A stretch of 64,000 bases of DNA from Cricetomys ansorgei. Its lineage: Eukaryota > Chordata > Mammalia > Rodentia > Nesomyidae. The translations under genes were made by a program, and so were the position numbers. The stretch is taken from positions 7,979,501-8,043,500 of the forward strand of contig JAMJFZ010002307.1 of the NCBI GenBank assembly GCA_026225945.1, written 5' to 3'. Numbering within the stretch: the stretch's first letter is position 1; each line of letters starts with the position of its first letter. Below are positions 10,623 to 22,564 of this stretch, piece after piece. The notes below the pieces were generated by a model, which was not told where the DNA came from, ran no database searches, and worked only from the letters and a program-made list of their open reading frames with translations.

Positions 10623-10985
10623 GTTTGGGGAGATAACACAGTTAATAAATTGTTTTCTGTGCAAACCTGAGAACCTGGGTTGAATCTCTAGCACCCAAGT
10701 ACAACCTGCACATTAGTGATGTGTCCTGTAAATCCAACTCTGGTCAAGATGAGGTAGAAGGATTGCTGGGGTTCCTGGACAGCCAGCCTGAACTAACGAG
10801 TAAGCTTCAGGTTCAGTGAGAGACCCTGTCTCAGTGTGAAATGGATAGTGATGATTGAGGAGGACATCTTTTGAACTTGGGCCTCCAGTTCCATAAATGC
10901 TCAAAAATACACCCCACATACATGTGAACACATCCACATACACAGGAACACATGTACATACACATGAACATTTGCACACATATGA
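10623..10985 (+). mobile_element. B4-type composite SINE
   Basis: Sense B4: ggggagataacacagttaat, gaacctgggttgaatctctag, then the diagnostic rear part caggttcagtgagagaccct and gattgaggaggacatc, followed by a CA-rich tail (10910-10985). Minus-strand open frames here are shadows. Confidence 0.85.
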
Positions 10986-13439
10986 TAACTGAAGCTCTGT
11001 GGAAGAGTATTTCATCAAGTGAAGCAGTATTATTTGCATCAAAAGCATAAGACATTTAGACAAGATCAGGTCTGCAACTTGGTGAATCCATTACAATTAA
11101 AAACTTACAAAGATTAATAAGAGAAATAAAAACTGGACACCATTTTATGCGCATTGATTTCATATTAAATTAAACCCTACCATAGATGCCATTGTTACAA
11201 TGGTTTGAATGCTACTCGGGTTCTTCAACTCACCCTGTTATGTGACTGTCTTCTCTCTATCGATAGGTAGCTAGCACAATCTAGCTTCTAGAGCTTTAGT
11301 GTGCTGCTATTTACATGAAACTGGGGAGGCAAATTAAGTAGATAGTGCTGTCTTCACCTACCTGTGGAAATTCAATAAAGGTCATGGCGGAAGGTAGTGA
11401 GAGGGTCACTTCTTACTCCAATCGCCTTCATCTCATTTGTTGTCACAATTATTCAAGGTGAAAAATTTTAGACTCTGTTATTAGTAACAATGCAAGATGT
11501 TTTATGGTTTTAAACAGAAAACTAAACATTGGTTTGTTTAAAAAAGATGCATCTAACTCTATTATTAATAACGGAACAAAAATAAATGTGAGATGGTGAA
11601 TTAAGAAAGACTGAGGTTCTGTGATAGAATATGGAATAAAAACATGTATTGGAATGTAAATGATATATGGAACACAATGTCAAAAGGTTAAACATGAGGT
11701 TGAACGTTGGTGCTCATATATAAATAGAAAATGGAGATAGAACAATGAAAATGTAGTAGGGAAGGTATTTATTTTTCACATGGCATGAACATAGACATCC
11801 TTGGGGATCCTTCTACAATATTTATTGTCAATTTACTTATAGTTTATGGTAATCTCTATCATATAATTAGAGAAAATTCCTAGATTACACTCCCATGGAA
11901 ATAGTTCAAAAATCTAAATTCACATTAGAATTATGTGTATTTCTAGCTAGAATCCTATTGTCTAACGTTCCCTACTGTTTGGTTCTACCTCTATGAAAAT
12001 TTAGGTGGTGAGTTTCTGTAAAACTCACAGTTATCGTATATTCCCAAGTATCCTGAATTAATCTTTTTTCCCAATATACTTGATCAAATTTTTAGTAAAA
12101 ATACTACTTAGGTTATCTAGTGATTCAAACTGATCAAAATCATTTTTACAAGTCACAATAAGCCCATAATGGCGTATCTCTATTCACTACTTAATCTATA
12201 ATCAAAAGTAGTTAATATTTTCTAAATAACGTTTGACATCAACATGCAATCTATCTAAATTAAAGCCATTCATAATAACTGATAGAGACCATATTTAATT
12301 TCCTAAAAAAAAAAAACAAACAAACAAAAAAACAAAAAAAAACTAGTAGCTTGTTTCCATACCAGGTCTTTCCACAGAATTTTTTAGTGCTTCTCAATAG
12401 TCATAGTGTTTCTTTTTATAATACTTTAAAATTGTGCTTCTTATTATTGCAAATGTGTTTGCGTGTTGTGTCTGTATAGCTATGTGCCAAATGTTTTGTG
12501 TGGAGGGCTAATGATCACTCTGTGAGCTATTACACTCACTTCACACTTATGGATCCTGAGATCACATTTTATCTGCTTAGTCTCAAGTAAAGGTTTGTCC
12601 AATGTAATTACTATTGATATAAAGAATTAATTATTACTGTTTAATGAGAACATGCATAGCCTCAATGAAATGAAGCCTTTACAGTTATAAATGAGGGTGA
12701 TAGTAATTGCCCTGCATTCCCAACAGAAGAAAAAGGGATCAAAATACATTTAACTTAGAATCAAAATAAGTTAAAAATGCAAATACAGTGCATAGAGATA
12801 TCATAATAAATTAAAAATTCCTAAATCCCATAAAAGGAACTACTGATTGAAAAGATGGACTAAATATATGTCTTTTTAAAAACAATCACTAAGATGTTGG
12901 CCACACTAATATGGTTTCTGATCCACATTAAACAAAGATTGACCAGTGAAACTGACTGTAACTGTAGTTACACTGAATCTGTAATTTGAATAGCAAGGTA
13001 GTAAGTACAATAGCAAATGATATGTTAGAAACCATACTACCTTAAGTGGCAAGGTAAGTTTAGGGGAATGTGACCAAGATTAACCAGGTGTACGAATGAA
13101 ATTACAATGATTCCTCTTTATTTTTGAGATTATACTGTAAGTACAACATTTCTTCCTTCCCTTTCCTCCCTCAAAACCTTCCCATAGAGTTCTCCCTGCT
13201 CTTCTTCAAATTGATGGCCCCTTTGTTCAGTTATATAATGTTACTTGCTTGTATATATTCAGGGATTACCACTTTGCACCAGACAACCAGTTTGAGTGTT
13301 TCCTCCCTCCTTCCACTTCGATATGTCCTAGGGGTCATTCTTGCTCAGTTCACTTTGGAATGCTCAGATTGATGAAGCATTATGGGTGTAGCTTCTTAGT
13401 AGACAGAGATAGGAGGAGTTGATTCAGAGGAGAAAATAT
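10986..13439. other. long unassigned AT-rich stretch
   Basis: About 2.4 kb without a confident gene or repeat. It contains an A/C-rich run at 12304-12343 ((CAAA)n interspersed with A runs). At 12465-12600 a diverged antisense SINE-like passage (atggatcctgagatcacat ... agtaaaggtttgtcc) is possible but too degraded to call separately. The 82-codon frame at 13124-13372 has no support. Confidence 0.45.
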
Positions 13440-13700
13440 GATAATGTTAGTGAATAGTCCCAAGAAAGACATTATACAGGATGTAGGCACCATGACCCAA
13501 GGTATACCACTGAGCATTAGAAGCTGGAAAGGACACAAACCAGGATTGTCCCTTCTGGTGTCAAAAAAAGTAGAGCCCTGTTGATTCTGGCCTGATGAAT
13601 GAAACTGACTGACATCTTATACTTTTCAGAACTGTAAGGGAATAAGTTATCATTAAGTGAGTGGTAATTTGTAATGGCTGCTATAGAAAACTACTATTTT
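13440..13700 (+). mobile_element. MaLR LTR fragment (MLT1-like)
   Basis: The 3' half of an ancient mammalian MaLR LTR: gtagagccctgttgattctgg, cagaactgtaagggaataag, ttatcattaagtgagtggta and ggctgctatagaaaactac, matching the conserved MLT1 tail (aactgtaag...ataaa...taagcca...gctataggaaact). Divergence is high. Confidence 0.68.
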
Positions 13701-16198
13701 ATGCAAAACATGGGGTTATCCCTGGTTGCAGTAACAATGTGCATATCAATCTTGTAGCTTCCTGTGATGACATTATCTAAGGAAAACCCCATGAAGATTT
13801 TCTAACTCACTCATTTATAAGCCAATAAAGAGCACATATTAGTTGCTAGTTACAGAAATACAGCTCATAGGTATGCAAATTTTCATCATGTAATACTGGA
13901 ACTTGAGGAGGTAGGAGTCTGGTATAAGAGGTGGATATCCCAGAAATTATTGTAGAAAGAGTTTGAATCCTACAAAAGTTGGTATTTGTAAAAGACCAGA
14001 GTGAGACTGTTCAAATTGAAAACTTGACAGCATGAAATAGATTAGGTTGTTTGATCAACTACAAATTTTAGAACTTATAAGAAAGATAAAAATACAAAAA
14101 ATAAATAATTAAATCAACGTTGATAAATGCATTCAGTGACTTCCAATACAGCTAATTCCTCTCTTACCAAATTTAATGACAAAGATATTATATCTATTAA
14201 TATAAATAAAAACAATATAAATAATAATTTTGTGTGAAATAAATGAAAACTACATGTGAAACCATAAACATGGTGTTAGCCCCAAAGTAATACGCTTACA
14301 AAATTCTGTTAAGCTTAATTGAACTTTAGTCTGAGTTCCTAAGATGGCAGAAATAACATCCCTAGATGCATCAGTGGGAAAATGTGTTTATCTGAGATGC
14401 TGGTTTTTAAAATTACTTTTAAAGGAGTTATTAGTGCGTAGCATTGAAAATAAGTGTTTCAAACATTTTTATGTTGTCATTCAAGCAAACACCTCGTGTC
14501 TAAAAAGGTTATTTGTTGTTGTGAGGTTTCCCTTTTGGTTTGGTTTGTTTGCTTCATTTTACTTTTGATTAGAATGTTTATGGATTAGGGAGCTGCAGTC
14601 AAGGTCTTCATTTATTTTAGTCTATTCAGGATAACCTCTTATTGCAGGGCTGGCAATTTCACAATCCTCACTTCTTTGCCTACCATTCTTTTCATGAAGT
14701 ATGAATGTCTATTGTTTGTCCTCTGATGTGAAGGCCACCTGTCATTGAAAAGAGGTACCATGCTCCAGTGAGACAGACAAGATGTTTTTAAACATATTCT
14801 AAGATTTATTTAATAGGTTTGACCTTTCTAGAAATTGTCCTTATCCATCATTATAGCGCATGATCAATCATTACATACTTCATCATCTATAAAGCAGACA
14901 TTAACAATAGAGAAAAGAGTTTACATTCTGTTCTCTGGAGATTTATATAGAAACAGTTTGGACAGCCTTGCTAATTAAGCGAAAATGTCTCAAAATCATA
15001 GACTGATCTGACTACCCTAAGCAAGGTCAGGGTCAAAACTGAACTCTCTCTGAATCTGTATTTTTCTTTAAATCTGAAGGCATAAACAGTGAGCCAACCA
15101 ATTTTCTTTAGTTTATTCCATTGTCTATTTCAAAAAATATACCCTGAAAGTTGAGTTCTTTCACGGTTTGTCCAATATTCTGACTGGATTAGGAGCCAAT
15201 TAGTATTTATTATTTTAAGTACATAAAGCAAACAAGTATAGGAAAGATCAATGAAATTTGTGCCGTGGTAAGAGCTGCTCATAATCTAATTGTTTCAATG
15301 TTTAGGTTATTATTCTGATCATATGACACTCAAGCTTGCTGGAGAGGGTTTATTCAATGAGGTATTGTTTATTATGAAAATTTATATATGTTTAAATTTT
15401 ATCTGATATATTTTACTCAAATTAATCGCTGTCAATTAAATTTCAATTTCTTAAATAATGATCCCCAGAATTTTAGGAACACATATTTACCTACATCTGT
15501 TGTGGCAATAACAGAATAAATTATTAAAATGTCTATTGGAATAAAAATTATATTTTACTATCAATCAGACATTGTATAAACATATGAGACACTCAATGGG
15601 TTAAAAGATGTGAGAAAATTTGAGAGGAATTTCATTATAATTTCTGTCTTTATGGTTTTTCAACAAGGACTAGATACATATCAGAAGTAGGCATCACTCT
15701 GCTGAAGTTCTTGAAATAAGTTTTTTGGTTTTGTGTTCTACAAATACCTCATGTCATGAAACATATAAGTAATATCAGTAATTTTGACATATTTTACCAG
15801 CCAAGTTACCTATGCTAAAAGTTTACTTTTTTTCTTGCTATCAATAAAATACTTAGAGTTTTAGAAGCCCAGTTAAATTATGATTTTCTTATTCTTTGGT
15901 TACTTTGATTGATGTCTAGATTATTTTTCTAAAATGTCAAAATATTTGGAAGAAAAATTAACAGTAACACTTAAAAAAGAAAAGAAATAATTCTGTTTAA
16001 TTGATATTTAGGTAAGTGATACCACTCTCTTTATAGAAAGGTAGAGTGCTGTGGGAAGAAAGTGAACCAACTTCACATATAGTGTCAAAGGGGTCATTTT
16101 TCTGCACCAAATTTCAATATTTATACCAAGTCTGTATTTACATAGTATATTAAGCCTTACAAATCAGCTGAGTATTTGGTAATTAAAAGGGAATACAT
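13701..16198. other. long unassigned AT-rich stretch
   Basis: About 2.5 kb with no recognised gene, RNA or repeat. The frame at 14344-14568 starts at ATGGCAGAA but has no domain and no neighbours that would suggest an exon. Confidence 0.5.
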
Positions 16199-16423
16199 TG
16201 GGGTCTGGAGTGATGGTTCAGTAGTTTCTAGTGCTTACTGTTCTTGCAGAGAATCCAAGTGCAGTTCCCAGCATCCATATCTGATGGTTCACAACCACCT
16301 ATAACTCCAGTTCCAGGGAGTCTGACAGCCTCTTCTGGTTTCCATAAGCGCCAGCACTAACATGCACATGCACATATCATATCTTCTTAGTACACCCATT
16401 TGGCACATTTGAATATATATATG

Positions 16424-16462
<39 letters not shown>

Positions 16463-16508
16463 GCATATATATATACATATATAATTAAAATAAATTAAAA
16501 ATAAATAC
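16199..16508 (+). mobile_element. B3/B2-type SINE with expanded tail
   Basis: Sense SINE: ggggtctggagtgatggttc, tctagtgcttactgttctt, cagttcccagcatccat, gttcacaaccacctataactc, cagttccagggagtctgac. The tail expanded into (TA)n(CA)n(TA)n at 16413-16483, then ataaattaaaaataaat. Confidence 0.9.
16413..16483. repeat. (TA)n(CA)n(TA)n microsatellite in SINE tail
   Basis: Alternating TA, about 15 CA units (16427-16456), then TA/GCATAT. It arose in the A/CA-rich tail of the flanking SINE. Confidence 0.95.
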
Positions 16509-17735
16509 TAATGTTCATCAAGAAATACCTAGAATCATATAATCAAGAAAGCATAAGTTGGGATTCAAATCCAACAGGCATTGGGATGCTTTTAACTGGC
16601 ATTGGAAGCAATAAAAAATAACAGTAGGAAAAATATAGTCTCTTCCTCTACTGCCTTCCAAGTGTAGAAATGTGTCTTCTTGTGCAGTATAAAGCTCATT
16701 GCATACAACTCTACATTGGTGATTACTATACAACAACTACACAGTGAAGACAAAGCAAATGCATTTACTTAGTTTAGTGAACTAAAATATGACATAAATC
16801 TTGGTTTTATGATTTACTTTTTAAATATCTCCAACTGAAGACTTAACATCTCAAATGCATGGAATTTTATAAAACTATTATTATTATTACTCCTGTCCTA
16901 ACACAATGTATTTTTCACTTACATAACACACTGAGATTAACGTTCCTGAGTCTCTATTTCAGAGTTAAGTTATGGGCCACACACCTGTCAACCAGAAAAA
17001 ATGTTTTCCCTTGATACACCTAGTTGGTAAAGCACTAAGAGGAAAAGATGCCCTTGAACATAAGCATGCTAGGAAGGAAAATTCACAGGTCCTCGTGACA
17101 GCACAAGATGCAAAAGGACAGAAGTCCAGAGGATTCTGTGTGTGGATAGGAAAGGAAAATTAGGCTAGGGTCAGAGTGTTGGGTTTCAAAATAAAAGATG
17201 TTACTAACTAAGGCTGTCCTAAGACATCAGGGATAAGAACAAAATCTACTGAAGAGAAAATCTAAGTTGAAGGAGATCATAATAGCAGACTAATTATGAA
17301 AGACCTGACTACTTTTATATGAACTTTAAAAGCTGATTTTTTTGTAACTTTATAAAAGGGTTGTAGATAGACTTTATGGGTTTAATAGTAATATGCATTG
17401 ATGGTTTTAGAAATATCCTTCCTCTTGGTGGATTTTGTTGTTCCATTTGACGTCATCTGATTAACTAGCTTGAAACACTGATCATATGCACTAATAATGT
17501 CCCCAAAGCATGAAACTTGGCCTTCTATAGCCACATAGGGACAGACTTTGGCAAAGGATCCTTCATCTCCCCCAAATTCAAATACAATTCAATATCAGAA
17601 GTTCCTAAAGATAATTTTTTAATTGCAAGGTTTATATCTGACATCAATATTTCTAATTAATTTAAATTCATTAACATTTTAAAAAATATAGTTATTCTGG
17701 GTAGCCATGGCTGGTTTTGAGTTCACAATCATTTG

Positions 17736-17737
<2 letters not shown>
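16509..17737. other. unassigned stretch
   Basis: No confident gene or repeat. The frame 16972-17163 (63 codons, K-rich) and minus frame 16518-16736 have no support. Confidence 0.5.

Positions 17738-17817
<80 letters not shown>
17738..17817. repeat. (TG)n(AG)n compound microsatellite
   Basis: About 14 GT units run directly into about 25 GA units. It abuts an antisense SINE, consistent with growth from the SINE's CA-rich tail. The serine/leucine-repeat frame on the minus strand is a translation artefact. Confidence 0.97.
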
Positions 17818-17819
<2 letters not shown>

Positions 17820-17950
17820 CATATGTGAAAGTCTGAGGACTAGTTGGTTGAATTGATTCTTTCTTTCTACCATGTGAGTCCCCAGGATCAAATGCAGGTA
17901 GTAAGGCTGGGTGTCACTTTCCTTCCCCCACTGAGCTATCTTGTCAACCA
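17818..17950 (-). mobile_element. B2/B3-superfamily SINE (antisense)
   Basis: Reverse of the tRNA-derived SINE that reads ctcagtgggtaaaggcgcttgcc in sense: here gtctgaggactagttgg, tttctttctaccatgtgag, caggatcaaatgcaggtagtaaggctgg, ccccactgagctatcttgtc. Full-length head. Confidence 0.82.
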
Positions 17951-17959
17951 AATATTTGT

Positions 17960-18167
17960 TTTTATGTCTATTTATTTATTTTGACTGTGTACTTGTGTAG
18001 ATGCATGCATGCCATGGTGCTTGCCAGCCACTGCACAAATATAAATGTCAGAGAATGACTTGGACAAGTTTTTTCTCTCCTTCTACCATGTAGGTTTAGG
18101 GGTGAAACTCAGGTCACCTGGCTTGAAAACGAGTACCTTTGCCCACTGAGTCATCATATAGGCCTTA
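17960..18167 (-). mobile_element. B2/B3-superfamily SINE (antisense), second of a pair
   Basis: Same family and strand as the preceding element: tgcatgcatgccatggtgc, gacttggacaagttttttctctccttctac, ggggtgaaactcaggtcacctggc, gcccactgagtcatc. The two copies lie nearly end to end with a T-rich spacer. Confidence 0.85.
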
Positions 18168-18439
18168 GTATTTCAACAATATTACACAAGAAAGATTAGT
18201 ATGGTGACATAAGTACAATCAGCCCACAGATGCCTCTTCTCACATGATATAAAGGCAACATTTTGTAATTCAAAACAACAAATGAAATAGAATTCCCAGG
18301 GGTAAAGTACATCGCTGAGAGATTCACCATGGAAAGTTCATGAAATATTTCTGCACTGTCCTCTCGGATATAAGATAAATCTAGCTATAACAAACACTTG
18401 CCACTTGGAGATTCAGTATGTATTAGCATGATGTGTAGA

Positions 18440-18520
18440 AGATTGAGAATCAAGGAGATCTTGGATTGAAGTCCCAGCCAATTAACTGGAGTGAGTTATT
18501 TAATCTCAGCTTAATTTCGA
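18440..18520 (+). mobile_element. MIR fragment
   Basis: Core of the ancient tRNA-SINE MIR: tcttggattgaagtcccagcc, then gagtgagttatttaatctcagc (consensus ...caagttacttaacctctc). Short and diverged; immediately upstream of an L1 3'UTR piece. Confidence 0.6.
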
Positions 18521-18529
18521 CAGCTAATC

Positions 18530-18782
18530 ATGATTGGGTGGCAGGTGTCACTTTGTTCAGTGGTGTAGCCATTGACAAACTGCCTTTGCTCCAGAAAACA
18601 CTCACTCCGCCCCCCATTCATATTCCAGTAAGAAACTCTAATTATTTTAAACTCAGTGGCCATGCAATAAGAAATGACTTTAAAGTAGGAAGGGGACTTG
18701 TTGGATTCCAGAGGCAGAAAGAGGGGATGAAAAACCAGGGTGGGGAACTAGAAATTACTGAAAAAAAATATTACTGTTAAAC
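18530..18782 (+). mobile_element. LINE-1 (Lx-type) 3'UTR fragment
   Basis: Lx 3'UTR wording: ggtgtcactttgttcagtgg, gtagccattgacaaactgcc, ttaaactcagtggcc, and a purine-rich terminal block aggcagaaagaggggatg. The 104-codon open frame across it is a by-product of the purine-rich composition. Confidence 0.68.
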
Positions 18783-19670
18783 ACACAAAGTAGATAATGC
18801 CTTCCTTAGTTTGTATTAGAAGGATCAGATTAAAGCAGTTGTTAAACACTTTCAGCACAGTGGAAAGCACAGGGCCTTAGCACAAGCTCATTGCTTCTCA
18901 AGTAATAGAAAATATAAGGATATTTGTGGATGAATATACAATAAATATGGTTTCCATGAATGTATTAATTTAAATGTCTAAAAAGTATTTTCCAGTTCTT
19001 CTATCCATACTAATTCATCTTAAAAGACATAAAGACGTTCTTTGCGATGGAAAGGTTATATTTTTATATATGATACAAAATCCAAATAAACGACTTGGAT
19101 AACTTTCTAGTGTTGAATTCAGCCATTTATTCATTGTTCCAAAACTCCAGCCATTTCATTAAACAACATTGAAAAACTACACAGAAGTTTGCACACTCTG
19201 CTTGTTCTTTTTATATTTTAAATAATAATATTCAAAACTGCTTTTGCACAAATAGCTCAGTTACACCCACAAATCACTGAATCTATTTAGCATCTTTTTT
19301 TCCCCCACCGGCTTTTGAAGAGGTGTAATTTTTTGAAAAATGTGACATTTGTTTTGGTGCCATTGCATTTGTCAACATTAGTGTAATTAGCTCAAGTTTC
19401 ATCAACTGGCTGTTGCAATCTGTTCAGAAAAGGAACTTGGAATTTTGAATAGTCTTAGGGATTCCAGCTACAGTTGAAATTTGTGTGATTATATATTTGT
19501 ATGCATAGGAAGTGAAGAGAAAAGGCATGGTTTAAAACAATCCTGACAATAAAGAACACCAAAAATTGCACAGTAATAACAAAGTTTTAGGAAAGTGTTA
19601 AATTATTGTCTCCAATAAATTCCACTATGACCACAAACGTGGTTATTTCTTAAAGATTTTCTTTTTTCTT
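18783..19670. other. unassigned, repeat-free stretch
   Basis: No repeat recognised over about 0.9 kb. At 19320-19440 there is a moderately GC-balanced passage with taattag and ctggctgttgcaat words that could be conserved non-coding DNA, but nothing in a single sequence proves it. Confidence 0.4.
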
Positions 19671-19675
19671 TAGTG

Positions 19676-19709
<34 letters not shown>

Positions 19710-19712
19710 CAT
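19671..19712. repeat. (TG)n(TATG)n microsatellite
   Basis: About 12 GT units followed by TATG units, leading into an antisense SINE. Confidence 0.95.
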
Positions 19713-19912
19713 ATATGTATGTTTTGTCTACATGAAAGTCTGTGTACTGCATGTATGCCTGGTATCCACAAAGGTTAGAAGAGGACTTCAGATCTCATGG
19801 AACTGGAGATAACATGTATTTATGAGCCACCATGTAGGTGATGGTGATTGAATACATGATCATCTACATGAGCAGCCAGTGCTCTTAACTACGGAGAGAC
19901 CTTTGCAGCTGA
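19713..19912 (-). mobile_element. B2-type SINE (antisense)
   Basis: Reverse B2: agaagaggacttcagatctc, atgagccaccatgtaggtg, gagcagccagtgctcttaac, acctttgcagc. Full-length with a TG-rich lead corresponding to its tail. Confidence 0.87.
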
Positions 19913-20122
19913 AAATATGATTATTTTATACAATAATAATAACATGGTATACTAGTAATATGATTATTTTAATATAAAGAAGAGTCTAACATTGGTTTAG
20001 TATAACTGATGAGAGTACATAGGACTTTGTCTCTACCACAAGGTTAGTATCAAGCATATTTTATATGATTATTTTACAAAGTTACAGTAAAATTTATTAT
20101 ATTAGTGTATTTGTGATTGTGT

Positions 20123-20124
<2 letters not shown>

Positions 20125-20161
<37 letters not shown>

Positions 20162-20275
20162 TGCATGTGGAGACCAGAAGACATCCTGTAGGATTCTATT
20201 GTCTTCTTTTACTATGTGTGTCCAGGATCTCACATAACTGTTCAGGATTGACATCAGTACCTTTACTTGCTTAAG
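20125..20275 (-). mobile_element. (TG)n microsatellite and antisense B2/B3-type SINE
   Basis: (TG)n at 20125-20164 is followed by gagaccagaagacatcctgtaggattctattg, ttactatgtgtgtccaggatc and tacctttacttgcttaa, a diverged reverse copy of the same SINE family as at 17818. The head is truncated. Confidence 0.72.
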
Positions 20276-20657
20276 CAGTCTTGTACCTCTTACACGTCTA
20301 TGGTTTTTTTATATCAATTCAAAGCAAGACGTTGTCTAGTCACATTTTTGGCACAGATGGTCTTGTATTAGAAGAGGGGTTTTATAAAATATTAGAGAAA
20401 AATTATTTTACTTTTTCTGTGTTAGTACAAAATATTCTTAGAATCAAAACCATATTTGTGAAACACAGAATAGAAGAAACTATCTGAGAATGAAAAAAAA
20501 AAAACTATGAAAATATTCTGTAAAATATACAGTTGGTTTTCTGAGTGTAATTGGTAGTTTAAATAGAATAGCTAAGAGAAGAATGTTAAAAGTATTCATT
20601 CTTTATATTGAATAAGAAAATTGAATAATTAACAATTCTTTTAAAAATCAGGTAGGC

Positions 20658-20814
20658 CTGGATGGTGGTGGCACACGTTTTTAATCCCAGCACTTGGGAG
20701 GCAGAGGCAGGTGGATCTCTGTGAGTTGGAGTCCAGCTTGATCTACTGAATTAGTTCTAGGACAGCCAGAGTTACAACAGAGAATCTCTGTCTGGAAACA
20801 AAACAAAACAAAAC
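20658..20814 (+). mobile_element. B1 SINE with target-site duplication
   Basis: Full-length B1: gcctggatggtggtggcaca, tttaatcccagcacttggg, aggcaggtggatctctgtga, ending in (CAAAA)n. The direct repeats at 20643-20657 and 20815-20829 (aaaat[c/t]aggtaggc) differ at one base. Confidence 0.95.
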
Positions 20815-20829
20815 AAAAATTAGGTAGGC

Positions 20830-21589
20830 ATTCCATATATACTTTCTGTCAATGGCTGTGCAAAGACACATACACTTCCACATATGTACATGTACAGAAC
20901 CACTACAGCCCATGTCTTCAAGGATCTATGCTGAAATGGGAAGATAGAGAGATATAAAATGGGGAACAAAATTATGGAAAATTAAAGTCAATGTTACATA
21001 TTAAATGCAGCAATATCATAGAACAGGTGGCTTATTTTGAGAAATTATCTAAACTGTTGAAAATGTATTCCTTAAAAGCAATTTATGTTAAAGATGCGAT
21101 GAATATGTGGGTGAGAAAAAATGGGTGGTCAAATTATGAAAATGGAGTGCACTCAACGGGATGAGCTAGTCAAACATCTTCAATGTATACGTTTGTTCCT
21201 CGGTGGAAAAAATGTTGAAAACCTTCTCCTTTTCAAGTCAAATGTTTGTTTCTAATAGGAGAGATGATCAGCATAACCTTATCCATTAAAATACTAAAAC
21301 TAGCAAGAAATGAAGAAAATATGTGCCCACAATCAAGCTAATAAGGAAAACTGAGCTTAGAAAAGAAGAAAATATATTTTAGAATGTGCTGTAGGTTTTA
21401 GGATAGAAAGCTGCCATCCTCTCCATAGGAGTTTACGATGGGATGCATTCAGGCACCTTGGAATGCATTGATAGGTGCATAAAATTTCTTAAGATAAAGT
21501 CTATTTGGTGTTATCTGAAAATGTCCCACTGACAGGGCTCAGTCCCTTTAATCTATATTCATCCTCTATGTCTCAGGTTGGATGCGAGG
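20830..21589. other. unassigned stretch
   Basis: No gene or repeat recognised. AT-rich and CpG-poor. Confidence 0.5.
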
Positions 21590-22440
21590 AGAGAAGTATT
21601 TAGTATTTGAAGAAAGGAGTTAGAGAAAACATTGGACCCTGTGTCCATACAAGTGATGCATGCAAAATGGTACCTAAAAGTGGTGAGGGTGGTCATCTAG
21701 CCATATTCAGAGATGAAGAGATGGGACTGATGTTTTCTCTTTCTATTATGATGCTGATAGTTGATTTGTATAGATGGAGTTTACCAGGTTAAGGGAGAGG
21801 AATTTTTCTGTTTCTCACTTACTATGTCTGTTTTAATTAAGAATGGAATTAACTTTTTGTCAAATGTTTTTGAGATTTTATTGAGGTAGTTATGTGTTTG
21901 TTCCTTCAGGATTTTTAATATGGATTTGCATTGCTTATTTATTTATTATTTATATACTTATTTATTTGAGCTAAAGATCATGCTCTCATGTAAAAATAAT
22001 GATCTTCATGGACCATTCTCTAGAGTAACTAGAATTTCATGTGAACATCACTGTGTCCGGCTATATTGATGTGTTACTAAATACTGCATCAACTTTGTAT
22101 TCTCAGGGTAGACTACATTCCCTCGGACATAATGTTCTTCTACTTTATGTAGGGTTTATTTAGTAAACTTTCGTTAAGTATTTTTGATTTTATGTTTATG
22201 AGAATTTATGAAAGTCAGTACTTTTGATGCTACCTCTTCTTTTTCTAACTATCTTGGATTTGGTTGGCAGTGACAGCTTGTAAAATGATTTGAGAAACAT
22301 TCATCTTCTTTGTCATGTATTAACAGAATAAATGCTATGTAGTCCACACTATTTACTCCTAGAATTTGGAAAAACTATCAGTGGCATAGAATGCTCATGG
22401 GAGCTTCTTTTTAGAAGGCTTTAGCTGAACATATCCATTA
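21590..22440 (-). mobile_element. LINE-1 ORF2 fragment (reverse transcriptase region), old
   Basis: Antisense L1 ORF2: aaaagtggtgagggtgg, tttaccaggttaaggg, actttttgtcaaatgttttt, gattttattgaggtagttatgtg, aggatttttaatatgga, then agtatttttgattttatgttta. Order follows L1 ORF2 read in reverse. Heavily mutated; the 61-codon plus-strand frame at 21607 is spurious. Confidence 0.8.
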
Positions 22441-22474
22441 CAGTTATTAGACTTTGTGTGTTGTGCCCGCATCA

Positions 22475-22550
22475 GCCACCACACCTGCGGAAGAGAGTCA
22501 GGAAGATCAGGATTTCAAGATCATCCTTAACTAATGCGTTGACTGGATCA
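22475..22550 (+). mobile_element. B1-related fragment (proto-B1-like)
   Basis: Short passage cggaagagagtcaggaagatcagg, atttcaagatcatccttaac resembles the body of early B1 elements (gaggcaggaagatcagg...caaggtcatcctt). Only about 70 bases, no tail. Confidence 0.4.
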
Positions 22551-22564
22551 TGGGCTTTATATGT

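Noticed and set aside
12465..12600. Possible antisense SINE
   Set aside because: Only scattered agreement (atggatcctgagatcac, agtaaaggtttgtcc); too weak for a separate feature.
14341..14350. aagatggcag, another YY1-like word
   Set aside because: Single, lacks the CpG of the strong core, and its surroundings are CpG-poor; not comparable to 5320-5660.
18466..18780. 104-codon plus-strand open frame
   Set aside because: Covers a MIR fragment and the purine-rich L1 3'UTR; no coding evidence.
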